From positions 9,076 through 59,760 of the forward strand of contig NVXE01000005.1 of assembly GCA_002746975.1 (NCBI GenBank): DNA of 50,685 nucleotides, written 5' to 3'. Origin of the DNA: Bacteroidota bacterium (GTDB taxonomy: Bacteria; Bacteroidota; Bacteroidia; Flavobacteriales_D; Sanyastnellaceae). Under the pieces are notes generated by a model. It ran no database searches, was not told the DNA's origin, and saw nothing but the letters and a program-made list of their open reading frames with translations. The position numbers were made by a program, and so were the translations under genes. Below, piece after piece: positions 26,530 through 34,929 of this stretch. How positions within the stretch are numbered: position 1 is the first letter of the stretch; each line of letters opens with the position of its first letter.

Positions 26530-27993
26530 ATGAGGTTACATGCTCCACTATTACCCTATACAATATCTCTTTGGCTAGGGTGTACATACGGTTTAGACGG
26601 TATAGGTACGCTGACTTTTATATTCCTGACTTGGTTACTACTTGGTTGTTGGATAGGTTTTAATTGGGGGTATTGTATAACTGTTTCTAGATTGATATTG
26701 TTTGTTTGCTGTTCAGTGATAGGCATATTTAGGTCTTATTATGAAATAAATAATCGTCCTTTTCCTGATGGTGAATTACATAAGTTCACAATAACATCCT
26801 GCAGACCTATGCCTATTTCACATAGTAGAAATATCTATGGTTATGGGAGTACTAAAGAAATAGGTAAAACAGCATTTATTTGGCCTGAGGAATTTGATTT
26901 TCCTTCAAAGGAATTAGTTGTTTGGGGTATTTGGAATGACTTACCTGAAGTAAAACCAAACTCCACGTTTAACCTTAAAAAGTATTATTCATCCTTAGGG
27001 TGTAGAGGTGTTTTTAAACCTTTAATACAAGTTGGTGAAACAAAGTCACTTATTACACTTCCTGATAAATATCGTATTAGGATGAAGATGCTCATCGACA
27101 GTAGTGGAGTCAAACAACCGGCAGCTGGATTATTAATGGGGCTCTCCACCGGAGATAAAAGTTGGATTAATAAATCTACAAAATCTCTTTTCGCAAGATC
27201 GGGAATTGCTCATTTACTAGCTGTTAGTGGATATCATGTAGGGATAGTTGGGAGTCTTCCTCTTTTATTATTTAGAAGTCGAAGACGTGAAATAAGATGG
27301 TTTGGCGCCCTGGGTTTGGCTGCGATATGGGCCTTTATAACTGCCTGCGGAAGCCCTTGGTCAGCAGTAAGAGCAGGTTTAATGGTTACTGCTGGTTGTA
27401 TCGGAAAATGGTCAGGTAGAGCAATCCTACCTTGGCAAGGTCTCGCCGTTGCAGCATGGATAGTAGTTTGGATTGACCCATGGGCTCCACAACAATTAGG
27501 AACTCAATTAAGTTTTGCGGCTACTTCTGCAATATTAGCTACAGTTTCAAGTCCAAAATTTCTTTTATTTAGAATACCCATTGCTGCACAAGCGGCAACA
27601 ATGTCTTGGGCTGCTTCAATATTCAAGCAACTCCCAATATTCTTTTTGCCACTAAATATTATCGCTAGTGTTATTGTGACATTAATCGGGATTTCTTTAG
27701 GGATAGGCAGCGTAATTAATGAGGTTGCCCCATCACTAAGTAAAGTTTTGATTAAGTTTTCTGGTTATGTTGTAAATATATGCCTAGAGTATCTCCTAAA
27801 GTTGGACTTCATTACTCCTTTGGCAGTAGAAATAAAGTATGATAAATATTTTATTGTAATATCTCTGGCTGTTTGGGGATGGCTTTTACAATCAACAATA
27901 CCCAAAACTTTATCTAGATTACTATCAGCTACTTCATTACTATTTATTCTAGGTAGCTTATTAATGATCTTATTTGATATTAAATTTAGTTGA
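26530..27993 (+). CDS. ComEC/Rec2-family membrane protein without the hydrolase domain
   Basis: A 487-aa polytopic membrane protein. Two or three N-terminal membrane helices are followed by a soluble segment, then the Competence domain with its signature FARSGIAHLLAVSGYHVGIVG (about 223-243) and many hydrophobic segments. ComEC forms the inner-membrane channel for incoming single-stranded DNA. The C-terminal metallo-beta-lactamase-like domain of full-length ComEC is absent: the ORF ends after the last membrane helices, overlapping the convergent 84-aa gene by eight bases. No frameshift remnant is visible downstream. DNA uptake is inferred from the family. Confidence 0.9.
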   Translation: MRLHAPLLPYTISLWLGCTYGLDGIGTLTFIFLTWLLLGCWIGFNWGYCITVSRLILFVCCSVIGIFRSYYEINNRPFPDGELHKFTITSCRPMPISHSRNIYGYGSTKEIGKTAFIWPEEFDFPSKELVVWGIWNDLPEVKPNSTFNLKKYYSSLGCRGVFKPLIQVGETKSLITLPDKYRIRMKMLIDSSGVKQPAAGLLMGLSTGDKSWINKSTKSLFARSGIAHLLAVSGYHVGIVGSLPLLLFRSRRREIRWFGALGLAAIWAFITACGSPWSAVRAGLMVTAGCIGKWSGRAILPWQGLAVAAWIVVWIDPWAPQQLGTQLSFAATSAILATVSSPKFLLFRIPIAAQAATMSWAASIFKQLPIFFLPLNIIASVIVTLIGISLGIGSVINEVAPSLSKVLIKFSGYVVNICLEYLLKLDFITPLAVEIKYDKYFIVISLAVWGWLLQSTIPKTLSRLLSATSLLFILGSLLMILFDIKFS

Positions 27994-28240
27994 GCTTAAA
28001 TATTGAAGATAATACTTGATCTACATATCCTTCCCACTCTGGTATGTCGGCTATAGGTAAAATTGCGTTGACACGATTGTTTCTACGAGAATAAATAGCT
28101 TCAACAAAAAATTCATCTAGTTGAAAAATACAAAGAATATATCTGTTCTCAACGATACGTTGAGCTAAGCATATGCCATTATCCCACATATAACTAGTTT
28201 TTTCGTCGAGAGGTAATCGGTTGAATAAATTGAGTTCCAT
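27986..28240 (-). CDS. Small conserved-looking hypothetical protein
   Basis: An 84-aa soluble protein, MELNLFNRLPLDEK... with WDNGICLAQR, ILCIFQLDEFFVEAIYS and a C-terminal amphipathic helix. It has no signal peptide, membrane segment or known motif. Its composition and a strand-rich pattern (YILCIFQ, FFVEAIY, NAILPI) look like a real protein, and similar ~80-residue proteins occur in Bacteroidota, but I cannot name the family. It lies alone between comEC (8-base convergent overlap) and the divergent HMG-CoA lyase gene. Confidence 0.65.
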   Translation of the reverse strand: MELNLFNRLPLDEKTSYMWDNGICLAQRIVENRYILCIFQLDEFFVEAIYSRRNNRVNAILPIADIPEWEGYVDQVLSSIFKLN

Positions 28241-28336
28241 AATAATAGTTGTTAGATATACTTATCTACGTCACTTAATGAAAATAGGTTTCAATAAAAG
28301 ATAAAAAACATCTAAAGTTCCAACTACCTTAGCTTT

Positions 28337-29212
28337 ATGAATAGAATACATTTAGTGGAATGCCCCAGGGATGCCTTACAAGGATGGCCCTTCCCTATCT
28401 CTACTTCAGATAAAATCGCATATTACAGGACGCTTTTAGACGTCGGGTTCGATACTCTAGATTTAGGGTCATTTGTTTCTCCAAAAGCAGTTCCGTCAAT
28501 GGCTAACACTGATAAGGTGCTAAATGTTCTCGAAGATGAAGGTCTTTTAACTAAAGATGGTACAAGAGCTTTAGTTATAGTGGCAAATGAAAGAGGTGCA
28601 AAAAAAGCCTCAAATTTCGAATCTGTTAACGATATTGGGTTTCCCCTTTCATTATCTGAAAGTTTTCAGCAAAGGAATACTGGAGCAAGCATTGAAGAGG
28701 CTTTTATTCGGCTTGAAAAAATCCAAAACACATGTGTTAATCATTCGAAACGCCTAGTAGTTTACCTAAGCATGGGGTTTGGCAACCCTTATGGAGAAGC
28801 TTGGCATCCTGAAATGTTAACGGATTTTTCTCATCGACTTAACTCTGACTTAGACGTAAAAGTAATCGCCTTAAGCGACACAGTAGGTAATGCAGATGAA
28901 AAAACTGTAGAGAAATCTTTCTCTGTCTTGACTAAAGAATTACCAAACATTGAATTTGGGGCTCATATGCATCTACACGTAACTGCGGGATTAGGCAAAA
29001 TTGAGGCTGCACTTAGAGGTGGTTGTCTTAGGTTTGATGGAGCCATGAGAGGAATTGGGGGTTGTCCGATGGCACAAGATGATTTGGTTGGAAATGCTCC
29101 TACAGAGAGGATGGTTGAGTTGTTTACTCAGAACGGATTGTGGAATGTCGCAAACGATAGAGCTTGGAGTCAGGCACAAAGCATGGCTGCGTCTATATTT
29201 GCAGATCATTAA
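28337..29212 (+). CDS. Hydroxymethylglutaryl-CoA lyase
   Basis: Splits HMG-CoA into acetyl-CoA and acetoacetate, the last step of leucine breakdown. The N-terminal metal/substrate motif is ECPRDALQG (8-16), followed by DLGSFVSPKAVPSMAN, SLSESFQQRN, LSDTVG, the metal-binding cluster HMHLHVT (210-216) and the catalytic Cys243 in GIGGCPMAQDD. The length of 291 aa is normal. The nearest promoter-like sequence is TACCTTAG at 28325-28332, one mismatch from consensus. The acetoacetate product could feed the thiolase at 49-50 kb after activation. A 174-base gap without a gene follows. Confidence 0.92.
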   Translation: MNRIHLVECPRDALQGWPFPISTSDKIAYYRTLLDVGFDTLDLGSFVSPKAVPSMANTDKVLNVLEDEGLLTKDGTRALVIVANERGAKKASNFESVNDIGFPLSLSESFQQRNTGASIEEAFIRLEKIQNTCVNHSKRLVVYLSMGFGNPYGEAWHPEMLTDFSHRLNSDLDVKVIALSDTVGNADEKTVEKSFSVLTKELPNIEFGAHMHLHVTAGLGKIEAALRGGCLRFDGAMRGIGGCPMAQDDLVGNAPTERMVELFTQNGLWNVANDRAWSQAQSMAASIFADH

Positions 29213-29225
29213 TTATCTAGTAGTT

Positions 29226-29237
29226 TAGTTTAAACTA
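29226..29237. repeat. 12-bp perfect palindrome between convergent genes
   Basis: TAGTTTAAACTA is a perfect inverted repeat 14 bases past the HMG-CoA lyase stop, inside the 174-base gap before the ZIP gene end. There is no T-tract of terminator quality. The gap holds nothing else I can support. Confidence 0.5.
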
Positions 29238-29386
29238 TGATTAAATTCAATGAAACCGTATTTGGGTTGAAACAAGTAAATAGTTTCAAATCTTAGGACA
29301 GAAATATGTATTCGGTAATGTTTCATCTGAGTATTTTATACCCACACATACGCATACCTAAGGCGAAAGGTTACAAACAGTTACAA

Positions 29387-30160
29387 CTAAGTTAAAGTCA
29401 TATAAGCAATGCCCAATCCAAAAAGTGTTGCTATTAGTTTCTTAATATTAAAACTATGCCCCTCTTCGCTTTCGAAAAGGACAGTTGTTGACACATGCAG
29501 AAGTATTCCTATTACAAGTCCATTCGTTGCCGCTAATATTTGATCTACGCTGCCACTAGAAACAGATGCAGAGTGAATAATGCCATCATACAAATACATA
29601 CCTGCTAATGGCATTAAGCCAAATAGAGTGATCAAACTCCACCTTACTAGCTTTGTTGCTCCTGTAGATTTAATAAGCCCCATTAAAACTAATGCAACAG
29701 GTAGTTTATGAAGTGCCAAACCTACAAATAGAGCTGACCCAATGGCTGTAGTTGCATGTACATGTACGTGAACATGTCCCATTGTATTAACAGCAACGGC
29801 ACCTTCTGCTAGAGGCATTGATTCTAGGAATGCATGTACACAAAGGCTAGCAATAGCAGCCCATGGCATTACATTAGAACTGTTGTTGTTTTTTGAAATA
29901 TGAACATGTCCATGTTCAAGGCCTTTAGAAATATACTCAAGAAATATTTGGGCTAAAAAACCGATTAACACAAAAGTTCCAGCAATAGAATCAAAACTAA
30001 ATGCTTCAGGAATTAAATGTAGAAATAGTAACCCCATAATATAAGCTCCTCCAAAAGCTAGGATTAATGAGAGGTTGCGCATAGCCTTCTCCCCTAAAAC
30101 CTCAAGGGTAAGACCTCCAATGATTGCAACTAATAAAAGTGATAAACCTGTCAATAACAT
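29387..30160 (-). CDS. ZIP-family divalent metal transporter
   Basis: A 257-aa polytopic inner-membrane transporter (about eight hydrophobic segments) that imports Zn2+ or related metals. The family core is present: HLIPEAF (His in helix 4 region), CVHAFLESMPLAEGA, and ALHKLPVALVLMGLI. A His-rich loop GHVHVHVHATT lies between membrane segments, with another His cluster (GLEHGHVHI) earlier. The methyltransferase stop overlaps the start by one base (TAATG), so the two are cotranscribed, methyltransferase first. No Zur or Fur box is evident. Confidence 0.9.
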   Translation of the reverse strand: MLLTGLSLLLVAIIGGLTLEVLGEKAMRNLSLILAFGGAYIMGLLFLHLIPEAFSFDSIAGTFVLIGFLAQIFLEYISKGLEHGHVHISKNNNSSNVMPWAAIASLCVHAFLESMPLAEGAVAVNTMGHVHVHVHATTAIGSALFVGLALHKLPVALVLMGLIKSTGATKLVRWSLITLFGLMPLAGMYLYDGIIHSASVSSGSVDQILAATNGLVIGILLHVSTTVLFESEEGHSFNIKKLIATLFGLGIAYMTLT

Positions 30161-30936
30161 TATACTTCAGTTTTTCGAGCGACTAAAATACATCTTGGAG
30201 AGCTAGAACTGTACATACCTAAATTATAATCACCAAAAACAAACTCGACTTTTAATCCTACTTTAGCTAATAGTTCTTTTAAATCATGATGAGACCATGC
30301 ATAAACTTGTTCTACATGTGTCTGCCTATCACCATTAGAATCAATAAACGAAATTGATTTTTGAATAAAACCGTTGTGAATTCTACGATTAATTTCAAAA
30401 ACTACCCCTGCCCTATTGATTGATTCTGTTGCTACTAAATCATCGGTTATCTTCTGAAGATTAAGGTAATCTAAAATCAAAAGTCCTTTGGGTTTAAGAA
30501 CTCGGCTAAAACCCTCCACTACGTTTAGATGATCTATTTCTTCTGAGAAATAACCAAAGCTGGTAAATAAATTAGTCACTAAATCGAATTTCGTGTCCCA
30601 TATAGCTTGCTTCCTTAAATCCCTCATATCTAATACACTAAACTTTGTGTCTAGTTGTAATAATTCAGCTCTTTTGATTGCCAATTTGATACTTTCGGGG
30701 CTTAGGTCAAAACCTGATACTTCATATCCGAGTTGAGCCCATGCAAAAACATGCCTTCCTGCTCCACATCCGGCGTCCAGTATTTTGGATACTTCTTTAC
30801 CAAACATTTTATGCAGCCTATAAACTAACTCACTAGCTTCATTTTCATCACGATTACCGTATAATAAGTGGTATGCAGGAGAATTAAACCAAGAAGCAAA
30901 CCAATTAGCTTCTGTTTTCCACAGTTTATAATTCAT
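30160..30936 (-). CDS. Class I SAM-dependent methyltransferase
   Basis: A 258-aa soluble Rossmann methyltransferase. Motif I ILDAGCGAGRHVFAWAQLG (about 56-74) is followed by VSGFDLSPESI (motif II acidic residue), FDLVTNLFTSFGYF (motif IV region) and LKPKGLLILDYLN (motif V/VI). The substrate cannot be predicted; small-molecule or tRNA substrates are both possible. The N-terminal NWFASWFNSPAYHLLYGNRD is characteristic of a Bacteroidota subgroup. First gene of a two-gene operon with the ZIP transporter; divergent from siaB (52 bases). Confidence 0.88.
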   Translation of the reverse strand: MNYKLWKTEANWFASWFNSPAYHLLYGNRDENEASELVYRLHKMFGKEVSKILDAGCGAGRHVFAWAQLGYEVSGFDLSPESIKLAIKRAELLQLDTKFSVLDMRDLRKQAIWDTKFDLVTNLFTSFGYFSEEIDHLNVVEGFSRVLKPKGLLILDYLNLQKITDDLVATESINRAGVVFEINRRIHNGFIQKSISFIDSNGDRQTHVEQVYAWSHHDLKELLAKVGLKVEFVFGDYNLGMYSSSSPRCILVARKTEV

Positions 30937-30988
30937 TACTCTTTTTATTTATTGCAAATTTGAGGTATTCATCTCGTATTTTCGACTA

Positions 30989-31543
30989 ATGTCTGATTTA
31001 AACTTGTCTGACCCAAATGCTAACCCTCAATCTCGTATGCCACAGGGAGATACGATTGTCCTAGGATATAATGGGGTTTTCAAACCTGCCACAGCTGATT
31101 TTCTTTTGAGCTGGTTAGAGCGTCTAAACAATGAAAACTCTTCATTATCTAGAATAGACTCAAAAAGACTATTTCGAGCCACTGTTGAGTTAGTACAAAA
31201 CTTAATTCATCACTCTAAGTCTACTAAGTCTACATTTTTTGTTTCTAAATCTTCTGATAGCTCTGTCTACACCTTAATGTCTAGCAACCCCGTAAGTACT
31301 TCACAAGCAAGTCATTTAGCATCAGCTTTAAACTCTATTAAAGAAACTAAAGATGAAGAATTAAGAGGATTTAAAAAAAATGTCCTTGAAAATGAGTCAA
31401 GAAGTTCACATGGTGGTGGTGGAATGGGACTTTTAGATCTTACATTGGTTTCTAATGGGAATATTAGCTACGAATTCTTACCTTGCTCAGAAGATTTACT
31501 CCTTTTTTCCTTAACAGTTAAAATACATTCAATTCCTTCATAA
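30989..31543 (+). CDS. SiaB-family protein kinase (GHKL-like)
   Basis: A 184-aa protein of the SiaB family (DUF6272), whose Pseudomonas member phosphorylates SiaC. The N-box is ELVQNLIHHS (Asn71) and the glycine-rich lid HGGGGMGLLDL lies at 141-151; both are hallmarks of the degenerate GHKL ATP-binding fold. It has no membrane segment. The SiaC gene starts one base after its stop. The promoter-like TATTTTCG at 30973-30980 has one mismatch. No SiaA phosphatase or SiaD diguanylate cyclase is in the window, so the output differs from the Pseudomonas biofilm pathway or lies elsewhere. Confidence 0.82.
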   Translation: MSDLNLSDPNANPQSRMPQGDTIVLGYNGVFKPATADFLLSWLERLNNENSSLSRIDSKRLFRATVELVQNLIHHSKSTKSTFFVSKSSDSSVYTLMSSNPVSTSQASHLASALNSIKETKDEELRGFKKNVLENESRSSHGGGGMGLLDLTLVSNGNISYEFLPCSEDLLLFSLTVKIHSIPS

Positions 31544-31544
31544 A

Positions 31545-31916
31545 ATGGAGAATATTATTATTACCGGCACACCTAAAACTCCAGAAGTCGCGTTTCTTGC
31601 AGATTCTAGGACTATGAAGTTGTCAGGCAGGAGTATTCCAGAAAACTCTATCGATTTTTTTGCACCTCTTATACAGTGGGCGGATGGATTATGTTCAACT
31701 GCTGGATTTGTAGAAGTAAATATCCGTTTGGAATACTTTAATACGAGCTCGTCAAAATGTCTTATGGATTTATTAAAACGCATTGAAGCTTCAGCTGCTG
31801 ATGCATGTGTTAATTGGTATTATGAGGAAGAAGATGAAGATATGCTAGAGGCTGGAGAAGATTATGATGCTATAATTGACTTGCCATTTAAGCTTATTGC
31901 TACCGAGACACTTTAA
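31545..31916 (+). CDS. SiaC-family regulatory phosphoprotein (DUF1987)
   Basis: A 123-aa STAS-like partner of SiaB. The conserved segment LEYFNTSSSKCL (63-73) contains the Thr (about 67) that aligns with the phosphorylated Thr68 of Pseudomonas SiaC. The N-terminal ITGTPKTPEVAF and a C-terminal acidic stretch (WYYEEEDEDMLEAGEDY) are also family features. Unphosphorylated SiaC activates a target in Pseudomonas (SiaD); here no such enzyme is adjacent. It is cotranscribed with siaB (1-base gap) and ends inside the convergent ABC transporter gene (17-base overlap). Confidence 0.87.
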   Translation: MENIIITGTPKTPEVAFLADSRTMKLSGRSIPENSIDFFAPLIQWADGLCSTAGFVEVNIRLEYFNTSSSKCLMDLLKRIEASAADACVNWYYEEEDEDMLEAGEDYDAIIDLPFKLIATETL

Positions 31917-34821
31917 AGCTTTGGTCTTTACCAAAGGGCATCCAACGAAGAAACATCCAGGCAATAACTGTCATTAGCCACAAAATAATCACATTGTAGT
32001 ATAGAGTTTTGAGTTGAAACCCAAGTAATTCTTTTGAGGGTGAATAATATGGGGCGTTTAGACCAGTTACATTACGAGTATGGTGATGTATAGGAGAAGA
32101 TGTAGGTTGTAAACCTTCTTCTAAATCAAGAATTCTCACTGTGCGGTCTTCTTCAAGAACCCAATGTGCAATTTCCTCATTGTAGTTTCTATCTCTTAAT
32201 TCTTTAAGCTCATTATTTTCTTTAAGTCTATATTTAACAGCATCTTTTTCTTTAAATGCTGTATGATAAGCTTTTCGGAATGCTTCATTCCAAAGCTCCC
32301 TGTTTTCATTACCTTTTGGAGGAACTTCTACCCCCCAAGAAATAAGGTCATCACTAGCTCTCTCCCACTCTCTATTCTTCCATTTATCATCCTTATTTGA
32401 ATTACATATTGCTTCTAACCAAAAGTCACGCCTCCAAGCAGAATGCCTAATCACATCATCTAATTCTGCAAAATGAACTTCATATTGGTTCTCTCTGTAA
32501 GCATACACGGCAAGGGCCTCAAACCCCCACCTAGAAACCATAACATTTCCTAAAAATGGCACCTGTGTATTGTGAGTGAACCATGAGTTAAATCTATCAA
32601 ATCTAACAATAGCTCCACCAAAAATAATTTGAGGAATTATTAAAAGAGGGATTATCATATAGATGACTTTTGCAGACTTAAATGCCGCTGAAATATTGAG
32701 ACCTAATAAATTACCAAAAGTTGATACACTAAATAACACTAGTGCATGTACCCAGAAAAATCCAGGTATTTCTAAGATATAATGTGACACAGCAACAAAA
32801 CCTAATGTTTGAATAGCCGAAGCGATGAAAGTGATAGCAGTTTTTGCTTGTAAATAACATCTCCATTTTAAGTATAGAAACCTCTCCCTTCTAAGTAATG
32901 ACCTATCCTTATGTATTTCTTCTGCACTTACACTTAAACCCAAAAACAGTGATACTATTACAGATATAAATAAAAACTGAGGCATATTCTCACTAGTTCT
33001 ATATAAATATTCACCTCCGTCAGGTGTAAATTTCATGAATAGTGATAGAAGTGCAGCTAAAAGGGGTGCTTCAATTAAGTTAATTAATAAATATTGTTTA
33101 TTTGTCACTTTAGAAGCAAAATCTCTTGAAAAATAAGTTTTAAATTGAGATAAAGCAGATGGAACACTATTAGGAGCTTGTAGTGGAGGAAGTCCATTGC
33201 GTTCTGGCTCCTCTACTCTACCTATAATAACATTATAAAAATCATTCCACTCTTTAGCTTCAATTCTTCTCGTGTCAGTACGATTACCATATTCGTCAAC
33301 AACTTTCGATTCTATGATGTCGAAAATTTGTTCTGGGCTAATATTACCACATTGAATACAAGCTGCATGGTCTGGATCAACTTGATTTGTGAGTTCTTTA
33401 AAATAAGGAATTGTGGATATTGGATCACCATAATAAATTGGATACCCCCCCTGATCAAGAATAAAGAAATTATCGAATAGCTTAAAGATATCAGAAGAAG
33501 GCTGATGTATTACAGCAAAAACTAGTTTTCCTCTATGAGACATCTCTTTTAAGAGGTCCATAATTTGGATTGAGTCATGACTAGAAAGTCCAGAAGTAGG
33601 CTCATCAACGAATAACACCATAGGCTCTCGAATAAGCTCTAATGCTATGTTAAGACGTTTTCTTTGACCTCCAGAAATAGTTTTGTCAAGAATTGAACCA
33701 ACACGTAAGTCTTTTGTTTCCCAAAGCCCAAGACTCGCTAAAGTTGAATCAACTTTCTCATCAATATCATGATCAGACAAGTTTCCAAATGTTAACTTAG
33801 CACTATATCGCAAGTTTTCCCTTACAGATAATTCGGCAATTAAAGCATCTTCTTGAGCTATGTGCCCTATAGTTCCTTGTATGAGCTCATAGTCTTTATG
33901 AATATCAATACCATTTAGAAGTACTTTTCCAAACGAGGGCTTAATAGTACCGTTTAGAACATTAAGGAAAGTTGACTTTCCTGATCCACTGCCTCCCATA
34001 ATCCCAACTAAATTCCCCTCTCTCTCTGCAATATTAAACTGGTGAAGTGCTTGAGATTTAGGAAAGCTGAAATAATGAGACACGTCTTGAGCACAAAAGG
34101 ATATTTTCGGCAGGTCTGGACTGTCGAGAAATCTTCTAACTAAGTCACTGAAGAATACTCTAGTTGTTTTTGCTTCTTTTAAAACAGAACCAGGAACCAT
34201 AATTGCTATAGAACCTTGTGGTACTATCTGGCTATTTAAATAAACAGATTCTGAGCCGAAATATTTAACTAGGAATAAGGTTTCATTAGCAAGTTTATAG
34301 CCAACTAAAGACCCAGTAAGTGAGTTAGTTTTATCTTCTGCAGAAATCACGAAACTACCTTCAATAGATTCTATTAGTGGACCTTCGGAATTTACTAAAG
34401 CCTGAATACCTTCAATGTCATTATCGTCAAGTAAAAATGACGCACTTACCACATCTAAATACTCAACAGCATTAGGGTGTCCGTTTGTAGACTTCACAAA
34501 CTCTAGGAGTCTTAAGTAAACAATGCACTTGTCTCTATGAGCAAGTTCCTTATTAATATTAGTACAGGTACGTAAGACCTTTGTTGAAAGCTTTGCTAAT
34601 CTTTTTGCTTCGGAGAGTTTATTTAAATTCTTTTTTAACTGAAAAATATTTAAGTGCTCATCATATCTCGTGAGATAATGATCCACAACTTTTTTCGGCA
34701 ATCTTCCGCGTAGATATCTACTAGCCGCTTGTCGACCTATAAACTCTTCTTTTTCTGTGCGCCCTGATGCAAATAGAGCGAAGAGTTGAGTTAGTGCATC
34801 TAAGATACCTGTTGTCATCAT
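31900..34821 (-). CDS. Large ABCG-type ABC transporter with N-terminal TerB-like domain
   Basis: A 973-aa half-transporter. The N-terminal ~145 residues are helical and TerB-like. A beta-rich linker (150-235) follows. The nucleotide-binding domain has Walker A GGSGSGKST (276-284), signature ISGGQRKR (383-390), Walker B VLFVDEP (402-408) and the switch His in VIHQPSSD. A cytosolic segment with CIQCG leads into about six membrane helices from ~575 to the C-terminus, interrupted by a ~180-residue charged soluble insert before the last helix. The NBD-TMD order matches ABCG/White exporters. Substrate unknown. It converges on siaB-siaC with 3' overlap. The second Met is three bases downstream. Confidence 0.87.
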   Translation of the reverse strand: MMTTGILDALTQLFALFASGRTEKEEFIGRQAASRYLRGRLPKKVVDHYLTRYDEHLNIFQLKKNLNKLSEAKRLAKLSTKVLRTCTNINKELAHRDKCIVYLRLLEFVKSTNGHPNAVEYLDVVSASFLLDDNDIEGIQALVNSEGPLIESIEGSFVISAEDKTNSLTGSLVGYKLANETLFLVKYFGSESVYLNSQIVPQGSIAIMVPGSVLKEAKTTRVFFSDLVRRFLDSPDLPKISFCAQDVSHYFSFPKSQALHQFNIAEREGNLVGIMGGSGSGKSTFLNVLNGTIKPSFGKVLLNGIDIHKDYELIQGTIGHIAQEDALIAELSVRENLRYSAKLTFGNLSDHDIDEKVDSTLASLGLWETKDLRVGSILDKTISGGQRKRLNIALELIREPMVLFVDEPTSGLSSHDSIQIMDLLKEMSHRGKLVFAVIHQPSSDIFKLFDNFFILDQGGYPIYYGDPISTIPYFKELTNQVDPDHAACIQCGNISPEQIFDIIESKVVDEYGNRTDTRRIEAKEWNDFYNVIIGRVEEPERNGLPPLQAPNSVPSALSQFKTYFSRDFASKVTNKQYLLINLIEAPLLAALLSLFMKFTPDGGEYLYRTSENMPQFLFISVIVSLFLGLSVSAEEIHKDRSLLRRERFLYLKWRCYLQAKTAITFIASAIQTLGFVAVSHYILEIPGFFWVHALVLFSVSTFGNLLGLNISAAFKSAKVIYMIIPLLIIPQIIFGGAIVRFDRFNSWFTHNTQVPFLGNVMVSRWGFEALAVYAYRENQYEVHFAELDDVIRHSAWRRDFWLEAICNSNKDDKWKNREWERASDDLISWGVEVPPKGNENRELWNEAFRKAYHTAFKEKDAVKYRLKENNELKELRDRNYNEEIAHWVLEEDRTVRILDLEEGLQPTSSPIHHHTRNVTGLNAPYYSPSKELLGFQLKTLYYNVIILWLMTVIAWMFLRWMPFGKDQSFKVSR

Positions 34822-34899
34822 TTGTGAAGTTGCAGCATTTCATAAGGTAATACGAGAAATTAAGCAATAAGTTTCCTTCAAAAAGACAAACCTTTTGAA

Positions 34900-34907
34900 C
34901 AAACATA
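34900..34907 (-). promoter_or_regulatory. -7 promoter box of ABC transporter gene
   Basis: On the minus strand TATGTTTG, an exact TAnnTTTG match, about 78 bases upstream of the ATG at 34821. No convincing -33 element is seen. Confidence 0.5.
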
Positions 34908-34929
34908 AAATTCCCTGCTAAAGAACTAT

